From Clostridium sp. UBA4108 (GTDB taxonomy: Bacteria > Bacillota > Clostridia > Clostridiales > Clostridiaceae): a stretch of DNA of 22,706 nt. The notes beneath the pieces are model-generated. The model did not search any database and was not told where the DNA came from. It worked only from the letters and a program-made list of their open reading frames with translations. The stretch lies in the NCBI GenBank assembly GCA_002381695.1, contig DFXM01000032.1:32980-55685 (forward strand). Direction: 5' to 3'. The translations under genes were made by a program, and so were the position numbers. This document shows positions 1 to 7,710 of this stretch, one piece after another (position 1 is the stretch's first letter; the number at the start of each line of letters is the position of its first letter).

Positions 1-145
1 TTCGAAACGGTTGAACAGTAATGATATGAAGTTCTAGTTAATTCAATTTTTGTAATATACCTATTTGTATAATGCACAAACTTAATTGAAACTTATATAC
101 TATATTTATATTCTTTAATGATATAAATTAAAATTTTTCCATTTA

Positions 146-658
146 TTAATCTAAATGTATTTTATAATATTTGGATTTAAATGTTGCACTTCCATCGTCT
201 TTCGTGAATTCACCATAATGGTCAAAATGTAAACCGCACTTTTCCATAACTTTGCCTGATGCATGATTGTCAATTGCGAAGGATGCGCAAAAGTCTCTTA
301 TTCCTAAATCATAGGCAAACTTTATCAATGCTTTCAATACTTCTGTTGCATACCCATTGTTCCAAAATTCCGGGTGAAAGCTATAGCCGAATTCCCATTC
401 AGCATCGTTATTCTCCGGCCCCATGCCACAACTACCAATAAGTTCGTTGGTCTCTTTTAGTACAATACCGAAAGCATAGCCGGAGCAATTTGCTAGGCTT
501 GCAAGCAAATCTCTTACTTCTTCTACATTTGTATACAGAGGATCTGACAAATATTTATTTACAACTGGATTACCAAGCCATGCAAAAGCTGCTTCAGAAT
601 CTTTTTCATTCATAGGTCTTAAAATCAATCTTTCCGTTTCAATCACAGATTCACTCAT
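146..658 (-). CDS. GNAT family N-acetyltransferase, RimJ/RimL-like
   Basis: 170-residue protein with the usual layout of single-domain RimJ/RimL-type acetyltransferases. It opens with ETERLILRPM, the typical first strand of this group. The acetyl-CoA loop is around residues 92-112 (YSFHPEFWNNGYATEV, with NNGYA in place of the classic R-G-x-G-x-A). It is followed by a helix and an IDNHASGKVMEKCG segment, the normal N..S..v..K.G element. Such enzymes acetylate an amine on a protein N-terminus or small molecule; the substrate cannot be read here. GGAGG lies 7-8 bases before the ATG. Last gene on the minus strand in this window and probably a separate unit from the PH-domain gene 72 bases upstream. 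Family call firm, role unknown. Confidence 0.9.
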   Translation of the reverse strand: MSESVIETERLILRPMNEKDSEAAFAWLGNPVVNKYLSDPLYTNVEEVRDLLASLANCSGYAFGIVLKETNELIGSCGMGPENNDAEWEFGYSFHPEFWNNGYATEVLKALIKFAYDLGIRDFCASFAIDNHASGKVMEKCGLHFDHYGEFTKDDGSATFKSKYYKIHLD

Positions 659-730
659 TCTTAATCCTCCATAAATTCATGTTTATATATAAGTTAAGTA
701 AAAAAATACATATAAAATTTTCTGTACATT

Positions 731-1114
731 TTAAACTATCATAAAACTATTTATCAAATGATATACCTTTAATAATAAGTTGTCCATATTTTTACTCTTC
801 ATAAACTTTAATTCTATTGTTATACCACCAGATAATGTTAGTTTTATTTCTGAATCTAAATCAAATGTACCTGCAGTTTCAACTGCATAAGTGATAATAT
901 TTTTAAAAGGTATAGTATAATATTCAACTTTTTTACCTGTAAATCCCTGCTTATCAGCAACTAGAATACGTTTATCAGTAAAAACAGCCATATCCCTCAC
1001 TGTTTTCACAACAAAATTTACCTTTTCATTTGGTGAAATAAATGATTTCATCGAATCCGATAAAGGAATCTCCTCATAAAAATTAAAAACCTTATTTAAA
1101 TTTACATCTGCCAT
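731..1114 (-). CDS. Small bacterial PH-domain protein
   Basis: 127-residue protein with no signal peptide or membrane segment. The pattern matches short bacterial pleckstrin-homology domain proteins (bPH_1/YvbH-like). It has an N-terminal helix, then strands around FVVKTVRDMAVFTDKRILVAD (about residues 33-54), YYTIPFKNIITYAVETAG (65-82), and a strand pair ending in LTLSGGITIELKF before a C-terminal helix. The motif 'T-D-K-R-I-L' followed by 'I-P-F-K-N-I' is characteristic of the family. The domain is a cytoplasmic beta-barrel of unclear function, often near envelope or stress genes. AGGAGG sits 7 bases before the ATG. Lies 120 bases downstream of the ABC exporter pair; no functional link is visible. 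Confidence 0.8.
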   Translation of the reverse strand: MADVNLNKVFNFYEEIPLSDSMKSFISPNEKVNFVVKTVRDMAVFTDKRILVADKQGFTGKKVEYYTIPFKNIITYAVETAGTFDLDSEIKLTLSGGITIELKFMKSKNMDNLLLKVYHLINSFMIV

Positions 1115-1233
1115 AACGTAACCTCCTAATATAATATATTAATTTATTTTGTAGTTTTTATAGATAGATAGGACCTTGTAAACTCTTTTCTATCTTCATC
1201 TCTAGCTTTTCCATATTTTTAATCTTAATAGCT

Positions 1234-2976
1234 TTATTCAAATTGAGAATAATACAGCTGACTATAAAAGCCCTTTTGTTTCATTAGTTCCTTATGATTT
1301 CCCTGCTCTATTATATTACCATCCTTTACTACCAATATATGATCAGCACTTTTTATAGTGGAAAGTCTGTGTGCAATAACAAAACAGGTTTTTCCCTTCA
1401 TCAAATTCCTCATAGCTTGCTGAATTTGAATTTCCGTTCTTGTATCTACATTGGAGGTTGCCTCGTCTAAAATAAGCATTTTAGAATCTAATAGCATAGC
1501 TCTTGCTATTGTTAGTAGTTGCTTTTGACCTTTGGATATATTAGTTCCATCATCTGTAAGAACTGTATCATACCCATTGGGAAGTCTTTTTATATAAGAG
1601 TGAATTTTTGCCGCCTTAGCTGCATTTATTACATCTTCTAAGGTAGCATTTTCATTACCGTAAGCAATATTCTCAAAGATGGTGCCTTGAAATAACCAGG
1701 TGTCTTGAAGCACCATAGCATAGGATTTTCTAAGGCTTGCCCTTGTTACTTCCCTTATCTCCGATTCATCTACATATATGCTTCCATCATTTACATCATA
1801 GAAACGCATAAGTAGGTTAATCAATGTGGTTTTTCCAGCTCCAGTAGGGCCTACAATAGCAATCATATTGCCAGATGGTGCCTTCATACTAAGGTTTTTA
1901 AGAATTATTTTATCCGCTGTATATCCAAAGGATATGTTCTCAACCCTTACATCACCATTAACCTGAGAAAGTTCCTGTGCCTCTTCTTTATCAGCCTCTT
2001 CTGCTAACTCATCCATAAGCTGAAAAATTCTTTCTGCCGCGGCTAAAGAAGACTGAAATTCTCCTATAATATTGGCAGATTCATTGATAGGCCCTGAAAA
2101 TTTTCTAGAATATAATACAAAGGAAGAAATATTTCCTAAACTCATTTGATTAAACAAGTACATAATTGCACCAAATATACTAATTAAGGTCAAAGATAAG
2201 TTGTTCATAAAATTAACTGATGGTCCAATCATAGAACCATAATAATCCGCACGATAATAAGCATTTACAGCCTCTTCATTCTTTTTACTAAATTTATCCT
2301 TTGTATTTTCCTCCTGATTGTAAGCCTTTATTGTCTTCTGTCCCGATATAAACTCCTCTACCATTCCATTTAGTTCTCCAAGCTTCCTTGAACGATTACG
2401 AAACATAGGTCTTGTAATTTTTGTCATCCTCTTTGTGAGTATAATGGACATGGGTACTGTAAATACAAAAATCAGTACTAACTTTGTTGATATCATAACC
2501 ATAGAAATAAATGACACAATCACTGTAATAATACTTCCACAAATGGTAACTAAATCTGAGGTTAAAGATGAGTTTAAGGTATCGATATCATAGGAGATTT
2601 TACTTATAATATCTCCCGTTGCATGGGTATCAAAATATCCTACTGGAAGTAAAAGTAGATGATCAAACAAATCTTTTCTTAGTCTATATGATATCCTCTT
2701 ACTAACCTCAAGCATAATTACTGCCAGAATATAGGTTAAAATAGAAGATATTATATAAAATATAATCATGAGTCCGCAATAATAATATACTTCACTAAAA
2801 TTTACTGCACCACTTCCTAATTCAATGCTATCTATAGCATAACCTGATAGCATGGGACCTACTAATGCAAATAAATTGCCTCCAATAGATAATAGAACTG
2901 CAATAATTAGTAATGCCTTATATTCTAAAAGATAGGACATTATTCTTCTTAAGGTATGCATCTTTTTCTTTTTCAT
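1234..2976 (-). CDS. ABC exporter half-transporter, catalytically consensus subunit of a heterodimer
   Basis: 580-residue fused membrane-ATPase protein. Six membrane helices occupy about residues 15-320 (type I exporter fold) and the nucleotide-binding domain about 342-580. Walker A is GPTGAGKT (376-383), the Q-loop glutamine is Q424, Walker B LILDE (501-505) ends in the catalytic glutamate, and the switch histidine is H536 in IAHRLST. The signature is ISKGQ (480-484) instead of LSGGQ. That is the expected degenerate signature in one half of LmrCD/BmrCD/TM287-288-type heterodimers. The upstream gene carries the complementary changes. Probably exports amphipathic drugs or lipids, by family analogy. 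An AAGGAGG lies about 13 bases before the chosen ATG, slightly far; no better start is visible. 62 bases downstream of its partner, so one operon. Confidence 0.93.
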   Translation of the reverse strand: MKKKKMHTLRRIMSYLLEYKALLIIAVLLSIGGNLFALVGPMLSGYAIDSIELGSGAVNFSEVYYYCGLMIIFYIISSILTYILAVIMLEVSKRISYRLRKDLFDHLLLLPVGYFDTHATGDIISKISYDIDTLNSSLTSDLVTICGSIITVIVSFISMVMISTKLVLIFVFTVPMSIILTKRMTKITRPMFRNRSRKLGELNGMVEEFISGQKTIKAYNQEENTKDKFSKKNEEAVNAYYRADYYGSMIGPSVNFMNNLSLTLISIFGAIMYLFNQMSLGNISSFVLYSRKFSGPINESANIIGEFQSSLAAAERIFQLMDELAEEADKEEAQELSQVNGDVRVENISFGYTADKIILKNLSMKAPSGNMIAIVGPTGAGKTTLINLLMRFYDVNDGSIYVDESEIREVTRASLRKSYAMVLQDTWLFQGTIFENIAYGNENATLEDVINAAKAAKIHSYIKRLPNGYDTVLTDDGTNISKGQKQLLTIARAMLLDSKMLILDEATSNVDTRTEIQIQQAMRNLMKGKTCFVIAHRLSTIKSADHILVVKDGNIIEQGNHKELMKQKGFYSQLYYSQFE

Positions 2977-3038
2977 AATTGTAATATGCCCTCCTTGTTT
3001 ATATAAATCATTTCAAGATATTTTAAATTTAAAACAAT

Positions 3039-4742
3039 TTATTCCCCTAGCTGTGATTCACTAATTTCCCTGTATATATCACAGCTTTTTATAAGCTCCT
3101 CATGGGTTCCATAGCCAACTATCTGTCCATCCTCTAAAACACATATATAATCCGCAGACATAATAGAACTAATCCTTTGAGCAATCATTATAGTTGTGGT
3201 ATCCTGAAAATGATTTTGAAGTTCCTTTCGAAGTAATGCATCTGTTTTATAATCTAAAGCACTAGAGGAATCATCTAAAATTAAAATCTCTGGGTGCGCT
3301 ACAAGTGCTCTTGAAATAAGTAGTCTCTGCTTTTGTCCACCGCTTAAATCTGCCCCTCTTACTGCTACCTTGGTTTGAAAGCCCTCTGTCTTTCCTTCTA
3401 TAAACTCAGTAGCCCTTGCATATTCTGCCGATGCCTTTACCTCAGCTTCACTTATATCCCTTCCAAATCGTATATTCTCAAATAGGGTATCTGTACTAAT
3501 AAAATCATTTTGAAATACAACTCCAAATTTTTCTTTTAATACCTTCATATCAATAGCACGTACATCTTCTCCATTAATTCTAATTTCACCCTGATCTACA
3601 TCATAAAATCTCATTAATAGCTTAACTAAAGTAGATTTTCCAGAGCCTGTAGCTCCAATAATACCTAAGGTCTCCCCCTTTTTAATACCAAAGCTTATAT
3701 TACTTATGTTACTTTCCTTATGGTTATAAGAAAAAGATACATTATTAAATTCAATGGCATATCCATTATCTACCTTTGGTATGCTCTTAATTGTAAGCTC
3801 TTCTTCAGCATTTAAAATCTCATTTATACGCTTTGCTGAAGCACTTGCCTTGGAATAATTGGTAAAAACTCTAGAAATAAATAAAAGAGCATTTAAAATT
3901 AATGTAACATAGGTTAAAAATGCAATAATTACTCCAGGTTTAATTACCCCACTATTTACCCTATAGGCTCCTGCTAAAATAACCAGTACAGTACCAATAT
4001 TTAAGCATAAATTCATAACTGGATTTAATACAGACATCACCATTCCAGTCTTCTTTTCTTGTTCTACAGCAGCTTCATTGCGATAATTAAATTTTTCTCT
4101 CTCATAACCTTCCTTTGATAAGGCTTTAATAACTCGTATTCCTGTTATATCCTCACGAACAACTCTTATAAAGTCATCTATCCTTTTTTGAACAATAGAA
4201 TACATTGGAATACCAACTTTAGAAACATAGGTAACCGCTAAAAATATAATGGGCATTACTGCAATCATAACTAAGGTAAGTACAGGATCTAGTGTAAGAG
4301 TAATGATTATACCACCTATAAGTAAAATAGGTGCTCTTACTCCAATTCTTTGCATCATACCTAGCATTTGGTGAATATTATATGTATCAGAAGTGGCTCT
4401 CGAAATTAAAGAAGGTAGGGTGAAATAGTCTACTTGATTATTTGAAAGATAAATCATTTTAGAAAATAAATCATTTCGAATACGCTCCGTTGTATCCCTG
4501 GCAACCTTAGATGCCATTCTATTAGCTATGATATTAAATACCACTGCAATAACAGAGCACAAAAACATAAGTCCGCCCCAAATAAGAATAGGACGCACTT
4601 GCTGTAGTGGAATAATATCATCAATCATATAGGATAATATCCAAGGAAGTGCCAGTTCCACAATAGTACCTGTAAATTTTATAGTAAGTCCAATAATCAT
4701 CCGAAAAACATATGGCTCTAAATATTTAAATATTTGCTTCAT
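3039..4742 (-). CDS. ABC exporter half-transporter, degenerate-site subunit of a heterodimer
   Basis: 567 residues, with membrane domain to about residue 310 and ATPase domain about 330-567. Walker A is GATGSGKST (363-371), and the signature LSGGQ (466-470) is canonical. Walker B LILDD (487-491) has aspartate where the catalytic glutamate should be, and the switch histidine is glutamine (IAQRISS, Q522). These two substitutions mark the non-hydrolysing site of heterodimeric exporters, pairing with the odd signature of the next gene. Start: a GTG four codons upstream is also in frame, but it lies inside the AGGTGG ribosome binding site. The ATG 8 bases after that site is therefore chosen. First gene of the two-gene exporter operon. 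Substrate unknown; multidrug export is inferred from the family. Confidence 0.93.
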   Translation of the reverse strand: MKQIFKYLEPYVFRMIIGLTIKFTGTIVELALPWILSYMIDDIIPLQQVRPILIWGGLMFLCSVIAVVFNIIANRMASKVARDTTERIRNDLFSKMIYLSNNQVDYFTLPSLISRATSDTYNIHQMLGMMQRIGVRAPILLIGGIIITLTLDPVLTLVMIAVMPIIFLAVTYVSKVGIPMYSIVQKRIDDFIRVVREDITGIRVIKALSKEGYEREKFNYRNEAAVEQEKKTGMVMSVLNPVMNLCLNIGTVLVILAGAYRVNSGVIKPGVIIAFLTYVTLILNALLFISRVFTNYSKASASAKRINEILNAEEELTIKSIPKVDNGYAIEFNNVSFSYNHKESNISNISFGIKKGETLGIIGATGSGKSTLVKLLMRFYDVDQGEIRINGEDVRAIDMKVLKEKFGVVFQNDFISTDTLFENIRFGRDISEAEVKASAEYARATEFIEGKTEGFQTKVAVRGADLSGGQKQRLLISRALVAHPEILILDDSSSALDYKTDALLRKELQNHFQDTTTIMIAQRISSIMSADYICVLEDGQIVGYGTHEELIKSCDIYREISESQLGE

Positions 4743-4799
4743 TTTTATTTCCACCTAATAAATAATTATATATTTCAAGTAAATTTTACTTCATAATAT

Positions 4800-4831
4800 A
4801 TTATACACTTACATCTGGTGAACTTCCACCA
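4800..4831 (-). promoter_or_regulatory. Possible promoter of the ABC exporter operon with small dyad
   Basis: On the minus strand a perfect TATAAT (4800-4805) lies about 58 bases before the exporter start. No good -35 box is at the usual distance. The dyad TGGTG/CACCA (4816-4820 and 4827-4831) sits where a -35 region would be and could be an operator or chance. Weak prediction. Confidence 0.3.
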
Positions 4832-4909
4832 ATACACGTTTCATTTATTCCATATGTAGCTATTATGAATACCCATAAAAAACATAATGATAAAGATATT
4901 CCTAATAAA

Positions 4910-4963
4910 CAAAAATTGGGAACATCCATAAAATTTAAAAAATAAATTTATGAATTTCCCAAA
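4910..4963 (-). terminator. Rho-independent terminator after methyltransferase and GNAT remnant
   Basis: On the minus strand TTGGGAA (4956-4962) pairs with TTCCCAA (4916-4922). Inner AT-rich arms (ATAAATTT with AAATTTTAT) extend the stem, and a run of five T follows. Stem plus T-run is the standard intrinsic terminator layout and lies downstream of the methyltransferase gene. The rest of 4743-5021 holds only the weak promoter and AT-rich sequence. Confidence 0.6.
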
Positions 4964-5021
4964 TTCCTTACTTTATTTGTTTTACCTATTTCAATACAAG
5001 CAAAGTTATATATTGATACCT

Positions 5022-5143
5022 TCATTCTTTTGTTATCTTATATCTGCGAAATTTTCTATCTTCTGGCTTTATATAATCAATATATTTAAAGGCATATTTT
5101 TGCATGATTCTATTTGATGGATCATTATCAGTTAAAACTATAC
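5022..5143 (-). pseudogene. C-terminal remnant of a GNAT acetyltransferase
   Basis: Directly after the methyltransferase stop, an open stretch of about 40 codons without a start encodes VLTDNDPSNRIMQKYAFKY followed by a basic tail and TGA at 5022-5024. 'N-D-P-S-N-R-I-M-x-K-x-x-F-K-Y' is the conserved C-terminal segment of GNAT proteins (the N..S.r..eK.GF element). The acetyl-CoA loop and everything before it are missing. Interpreted as the last quarter of a deleted acetyltransferase gene whose 5' part was lost when the methyltransferase came to lie next to it. Reading by eye; no alignment was run. Confidence 0.65.
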
Positions 5144-5899
5144 TTATCTTTTATAAGCCTCAAATGTAATTATTTGATCTCCATTTGTTGGATAAATATT
5201 ATATTGATAATCTGATGAAATCACAATATCTGAAAATCCAATATTCTCAAGAAGTTTCTTAAACTCTTCAACTCCATACCAGCTTAATAGAAAGTACTCA
5301 AGTTCTGTTTCAATTAATTTTTTATCTCTCCATTTTTCATATTTCATATGAGATACAGTATACTGTTTAATTGGATTGATTTCCACATGTTTTTCTTCCA
5401 AAGTAATCAAATCACCATTTAGAGTTTCCCATGTCCTTGTTGAAATAGTTCCTGGTTTAAAATCTGTTTGTAAAAAAATATCAACAATTAATCTCCCATC
5501 TTTTCTTAAATGTTCATAAAAACATTTTAAAGCTCTTATTGAATCTTCTCTATCTTTTATTAATAAAAAAGAACCTGTAGGTAAAATTACAGCATCATAT
5601 TTATTTTGTAAATTGAAAGAGCTCATATCTTCTATTTGTAATTCAGAATAAAGATTTCTTTCTTTACAATATTTTTTGCATAAAGATAGCATGTCCTCAG
5701 AACAATCTATACCATCTACATTAAGGCCAGCTTCTAATAATGGAATTAAAATTCTACCCGTTCCTACTGCTGGCTCAAGAATTTTTCCTGTACAACCTTT
5801 TAGCCTTTCCCTATAGTATTCCACATCCCCAAAAGAACGACCTATTGGTTTATCTAAATCATAAACTTCAGTAGATAAGCTACCATAAAAACTAAACAT
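5144..5899 (-). CDS. Class I SAM-dependent methyltransferase
   Basis: 251-residue soluble protein with a Rossmann-type methyltransferase fold. Motif I is LEPAVGTGRI (41-50), where the glycine-rich loop binds SAM. The acidic residue after strand 2 is in GIDCSEDML (63-71, D65), and motif IV-like KYDAVILPTGSFLLI follows. The second half has the antiparallel strands usual for the family. It is related to the large 'methyltransferase domain 25' group acting on small molecules; substrate unknown. AAGGAG is 7 bases before the ATG. Alone in its transcription unit, with a terminator about 180 bases downstream. Confidence 0.88.
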   Translation of the reverse strand: MFSFYGSLSTEVYDLDKPIGRSFGDVEYYRERLKGCTGKILEPAVGTGRILIPLLEAGLNVDGIDCSEDMLSLCKKYCKERNLYSELQIEDMSSFNLQNKYDAVILPTGSFLLIKDREDSIRALKCFYEHLRKDGRLIVDIFLQTDFKPGTISTRTWETLNGDLITLEEKHVEINPIKQYTVSHMKYEKWRDKKLIETELEYFLLSWYGVEEFKKLLENIGFSDIVISSDYQYNIYPTNGDQIITFEAYKR

Positions 5900-6081
5900 A
5901 TAAAATCTCCTTTTTTATCTTGTCTTTAAATTTATGTCTCTTTTAAACTTAAAGATACCTAATTATTATTTTTCTTATTTAAACTAATATAAATATTTTT
6001 CCACGCGGTAATTGCAGTATATCATCCTATTAAAGCTTTAGCTGTTCCTAGTTTGTTAAAATTATTAAATTGACTTTAATT
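5900..6081. other. AT-rich intergenic stretch, no gene seen
   Basis: About 180 bases upstream of the methyltransferase, part of a 360-base gap. The AAGGAG site of the methyltransferase is at its left edge. I see no ORF with a ribosome binding site and no strong hairpin; the promoter of the methyltransferase is presumably here but no clear box pair stands out. The rest of the gap holds a GNAT remnant and a terminator, listed separately. Confidence 0.5.
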
Positions 6082-6174
6082 TTACCAACTCATTCTATAT
6101 ACTCTTTTAATGCTTTTTAAATACAATTCGTAAGAAATTTCACAATGCACTGACTCATTATTAAAATTAATTAA
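6082..6174 (-). pseudogene. C-terminal remnant resembling the neighbouring GNAT at 6875-7360
   Basis: An open, start-less stretch ending at TAA (6082-6084) encodes FNNESVHCEISYELYL and a short tail. The intact GNAT at 6875-7360 ends INNKPTHCEVPYVLYLNKL. The match NN-x-x-x-HCE-(V/I)-x-Y-x-LYL is specific enough to suggest a decayed duplicate, or a relative, of that gene of which only about 30 codons survive. The copy has drifted to a different tail. No alignment could be run. Confidence 0.55.
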
Positions 6175-6179
6175 TCATA

Positions 6180-6220
6180 AAAGCCCATAAATGCAATACT
6201 CTTTTACATTTATAGGCTTT
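6180..6220 (-). terminator. Terminator of the 143-residue GNAT gene
   Basis: AAAGCC (6180-6185) pairs with GGCTTT (6215-6220). The stem continues into CATAAATG/CATTTATA with one mismatch, and a short T-run follows on the minus strand. It lies about 40 bases after the GNAT stop at 6259. Confidence 0.6.
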
Positions 6221-6258
6221 AACTTACATGCTATATTAACTTATATCTTGCTTATAAA

Positions 6259-6690
6259 TTATTTAATTATTTTCTTAAAAAAGTATTGATCATAGCCATT
6301 AATGCACTTTTCCAATACACCAAATAACTGATATCCCATTTTTGTATAAAATTCTGGAGCTTGAAATCCAAAAGTATTAAGCCAAATTACAATACAATCT
6401 GTATCTTTAGCAATATCTTCAATATTTTTTATTAATTTACCTCCATAGCCTTTTCCTCTAAGGGATTCATCTACCCATAAAAAATCAATAGTCATAGATT
6501 CATTATCCTTTGAAGCAATAATTCCACCTATAATTTTACCACTACTGTCCTTTAAACAAAATTTAAATTCTTCAGCGTTTGTAATATACTTAATGTTATG
6601 CTCTATTAGCTTATTATGTATATACTCTGCTTCGTTATCATCACAAGTTAATAGCTCAATGCCATTAGCCTTATTATAATCAACACTCAT
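6259..6690 (-). CDS. GNAT family N-acetyltransferase
   Basis: 143-residue single-domain acetyltransferase. The acetyl-CoA loop is DESLRGKGYGGKLIKNIE (canonical R-G-K-G-Y-G), preceded by the beta-4 strand SMTIDFLWV. The C-terminal segment APEFYTKMGYQLFGVLE holds the conserved Y-x-K-x-G-(Y/F). Layout resembles small GNATs that end in KCxxGYDxYFFxK, a group seen widely in Firmicutes; substrate unknown. Start choice: an ATG 17 codons further upstream is in frame, but AGGAGGGG sits 7-8 bases before the ATG at 6690, which is therefore preferred. Separate from the next upstream GNAT by about 180 bases. Confidence 0.88.
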   Translation of the reverse strand: MSVDYNKANGIELLTCDDNEAEYIHNKLIEHNIKYITNAEEFKFCLKDSSGKIIGGIIASKDNESMTIDFLWVDESLRGKGYGGKLIKNIEDIAKDTDCIVIWLNTFGFQAPEFYTKMGYQLFGVLEKCINGYDQYFFKKIIK

Positions 6691-6874
6691 TCTAACCCCT
6701 CCTAATGCCATAATTATACAATTGACTAAAAGATTCAGCAAGTATCAATCTAACTTGTCTTTTAGCTATTAGGTTTATATATTTTATCCATTATGAGATA
6801 ATTAAAAATGATTCTCTCTCCATTAATTTCAATACATATTTCTAAAAAGTTTACACTCTGTTAAATGACTTATA

Positions 6875-7360
6875 TTATAATTTATTTAAATATAATACAT
6901 AGGGAACTTCACAATGGGTAGGCTTATTGTTAATATCAAAGTAATGTTCATCAATATCTTTAAATTTTATTAGCTCTGAAAATCCCCAAGCTTTATACAT
7001 TTTAGATAATCTATGGGCATCATCATTATCCACGCCAATTGTTGCTTCTTGAAATCCTCTTCCACTGACTCTCTCTAAAACTCGCTGCATTAGCTTGCTT
7101 CCTAGTCCTCTTCCTCTATATTCTTCCTTAATTCTAAAGGCACATATATATGCTCTATCTTCACCATTAGCCTCGTCTTTATCTTCTGAATTCCAAAATA
7201 TATATAATTCTCCTACTAAAAGTTTCTCTTCTTCATCCTCCACTGTCCAAAACTCTATATTTCCTTCTTCTATTCCATTAACAAAATATCTTTGAGTTGG
7301 CGAATTATCATTTCTCCATAAGGATTTCAAATCCTCTATTGAGCCTATACGAATTATCAA
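6875..7360 (-). CDS. GNAT family N-acetyltransferase, TTG start
   Basis: 161-residue acetyltransferase. The acetyl-CoA loop EEYRGRGLGSKLMQRVLERV follows the beta strand AYICAFRI. The later segment is VDNDDAHRLSKMYKAWGF, where the Y-K-A-W-G-F end is typical of GNATs. The start codon is TTG at 7360, supported by AGAGGT 8 bases upstream; no ATG or GTG is suitably placed. Its C-terminus (HCEVPYVLYL) resembles a remnant at 6082-6174, implying a former second copy. The 251-bp inverted-repeat element lies 63 bases upstream. Substrate unknown. Confidence 0.88.
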   Translation of the reverse strand: MIIRIGSIEDLKSLWRNDNSPTQRYFVNGIEEGNIEFWTVEDEEEKLLVGELYIFWNSEDKDEANGEDRAYICAFRIKEEYRGRGLGSKLMQRVLERVSGRGFQEATIGVDNDDAHRLSKMYKAWGFSELIKFKDIDEHYFDINNKPTHCEVPYVLYLNKL

Positions 7361-7423
7361 TATTATATACCTCTTTTCATATATATGTATTATATCAACG
7401 TATCAAAGAATGTTGTTATAATA

Positions 7424-7674
7424 GAATTATGAAATTTCTCTGTAATGATTTGCAATAATAGGTTAAGAACCTATTTAAATTTGATTCTAGAGATTCTTCT
7501 TTTGCTCAGCTAAAATCCTCGTAAGCTTGTCAGGACGACAAGCTAGCGAACCTGAGACAGGATGTCGAATGTGAGCGTTAGGGGATTTAAGCTGAGCAAA
7601 AGATTAGAATTTCTTAATCAAATTTAGTGTTTTAAACTATTATTGCAAGGCATGGAAGATAAATTTCATAATTC
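7424..7674. repeat. 251-bp MITE-like imperfect inverted repeat with GC-richer core
   Basis: The two ends are a perfect 14-bp inverted repeat (7424-7437 and 7661-7674, GAATTATGAAATTT and its complement). The whole left arm (to about 7520) and right arm (from about 7581) match each other over about 95 bases. Shared blocks include TTGCAATAATAG, AAATTTGATT and CTTTTGCTCAGCT. The core (7521-7580) has its own hairpins, AGCTTGTC/GACAAGCT and CCTG-AGA-CAGG, and is richer in G and C than its surroundings. There is no coding potential. It lies between the 309-residue tandem GNAT and the next GNAT. It could be a non-autonomous mobile element, a structured RNA, or both; no clear target duplication was seen. 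Confidence 0.7.
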
Positions 7675-7710
7675 CTACATGTACTAGCCTTTTGAGAGTT
7701 AATTGTATTA

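Noticed and set aside
58..75. An 11-base match (CCTATTTGTAT) with the complement of 22665-22680 at the far end, as if flanking the window
   Set aside because: Short and AT-rich; expected by chance, and window ends are arbitrary.
259..441. Plus-strand 60-codon ORF opposite the first GNAT
   Set aside because: Fully inside a real minus-strand gene and lacks a ribosome binding site; a shadow. The same holds for the plus-strand ORFs at 7095, 8514, 13797, 14967, 17173 and 18791.
6762..6853. Start-less minus-strand stretch encoding EINGERIIFNYLIMDKIYK, possibly another gene remnant
   Set aside because: Only about 30 codons, no match to any family I can name, and AT-rich gaps give such readings by chance.
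7424..7674. Group II intron or IS605-type RNA for the 251-bp element
   Set aside because: No domain V-like hairpin that I can recognise and no reading frame; the long matching arms fit an inverted-repeat element better.
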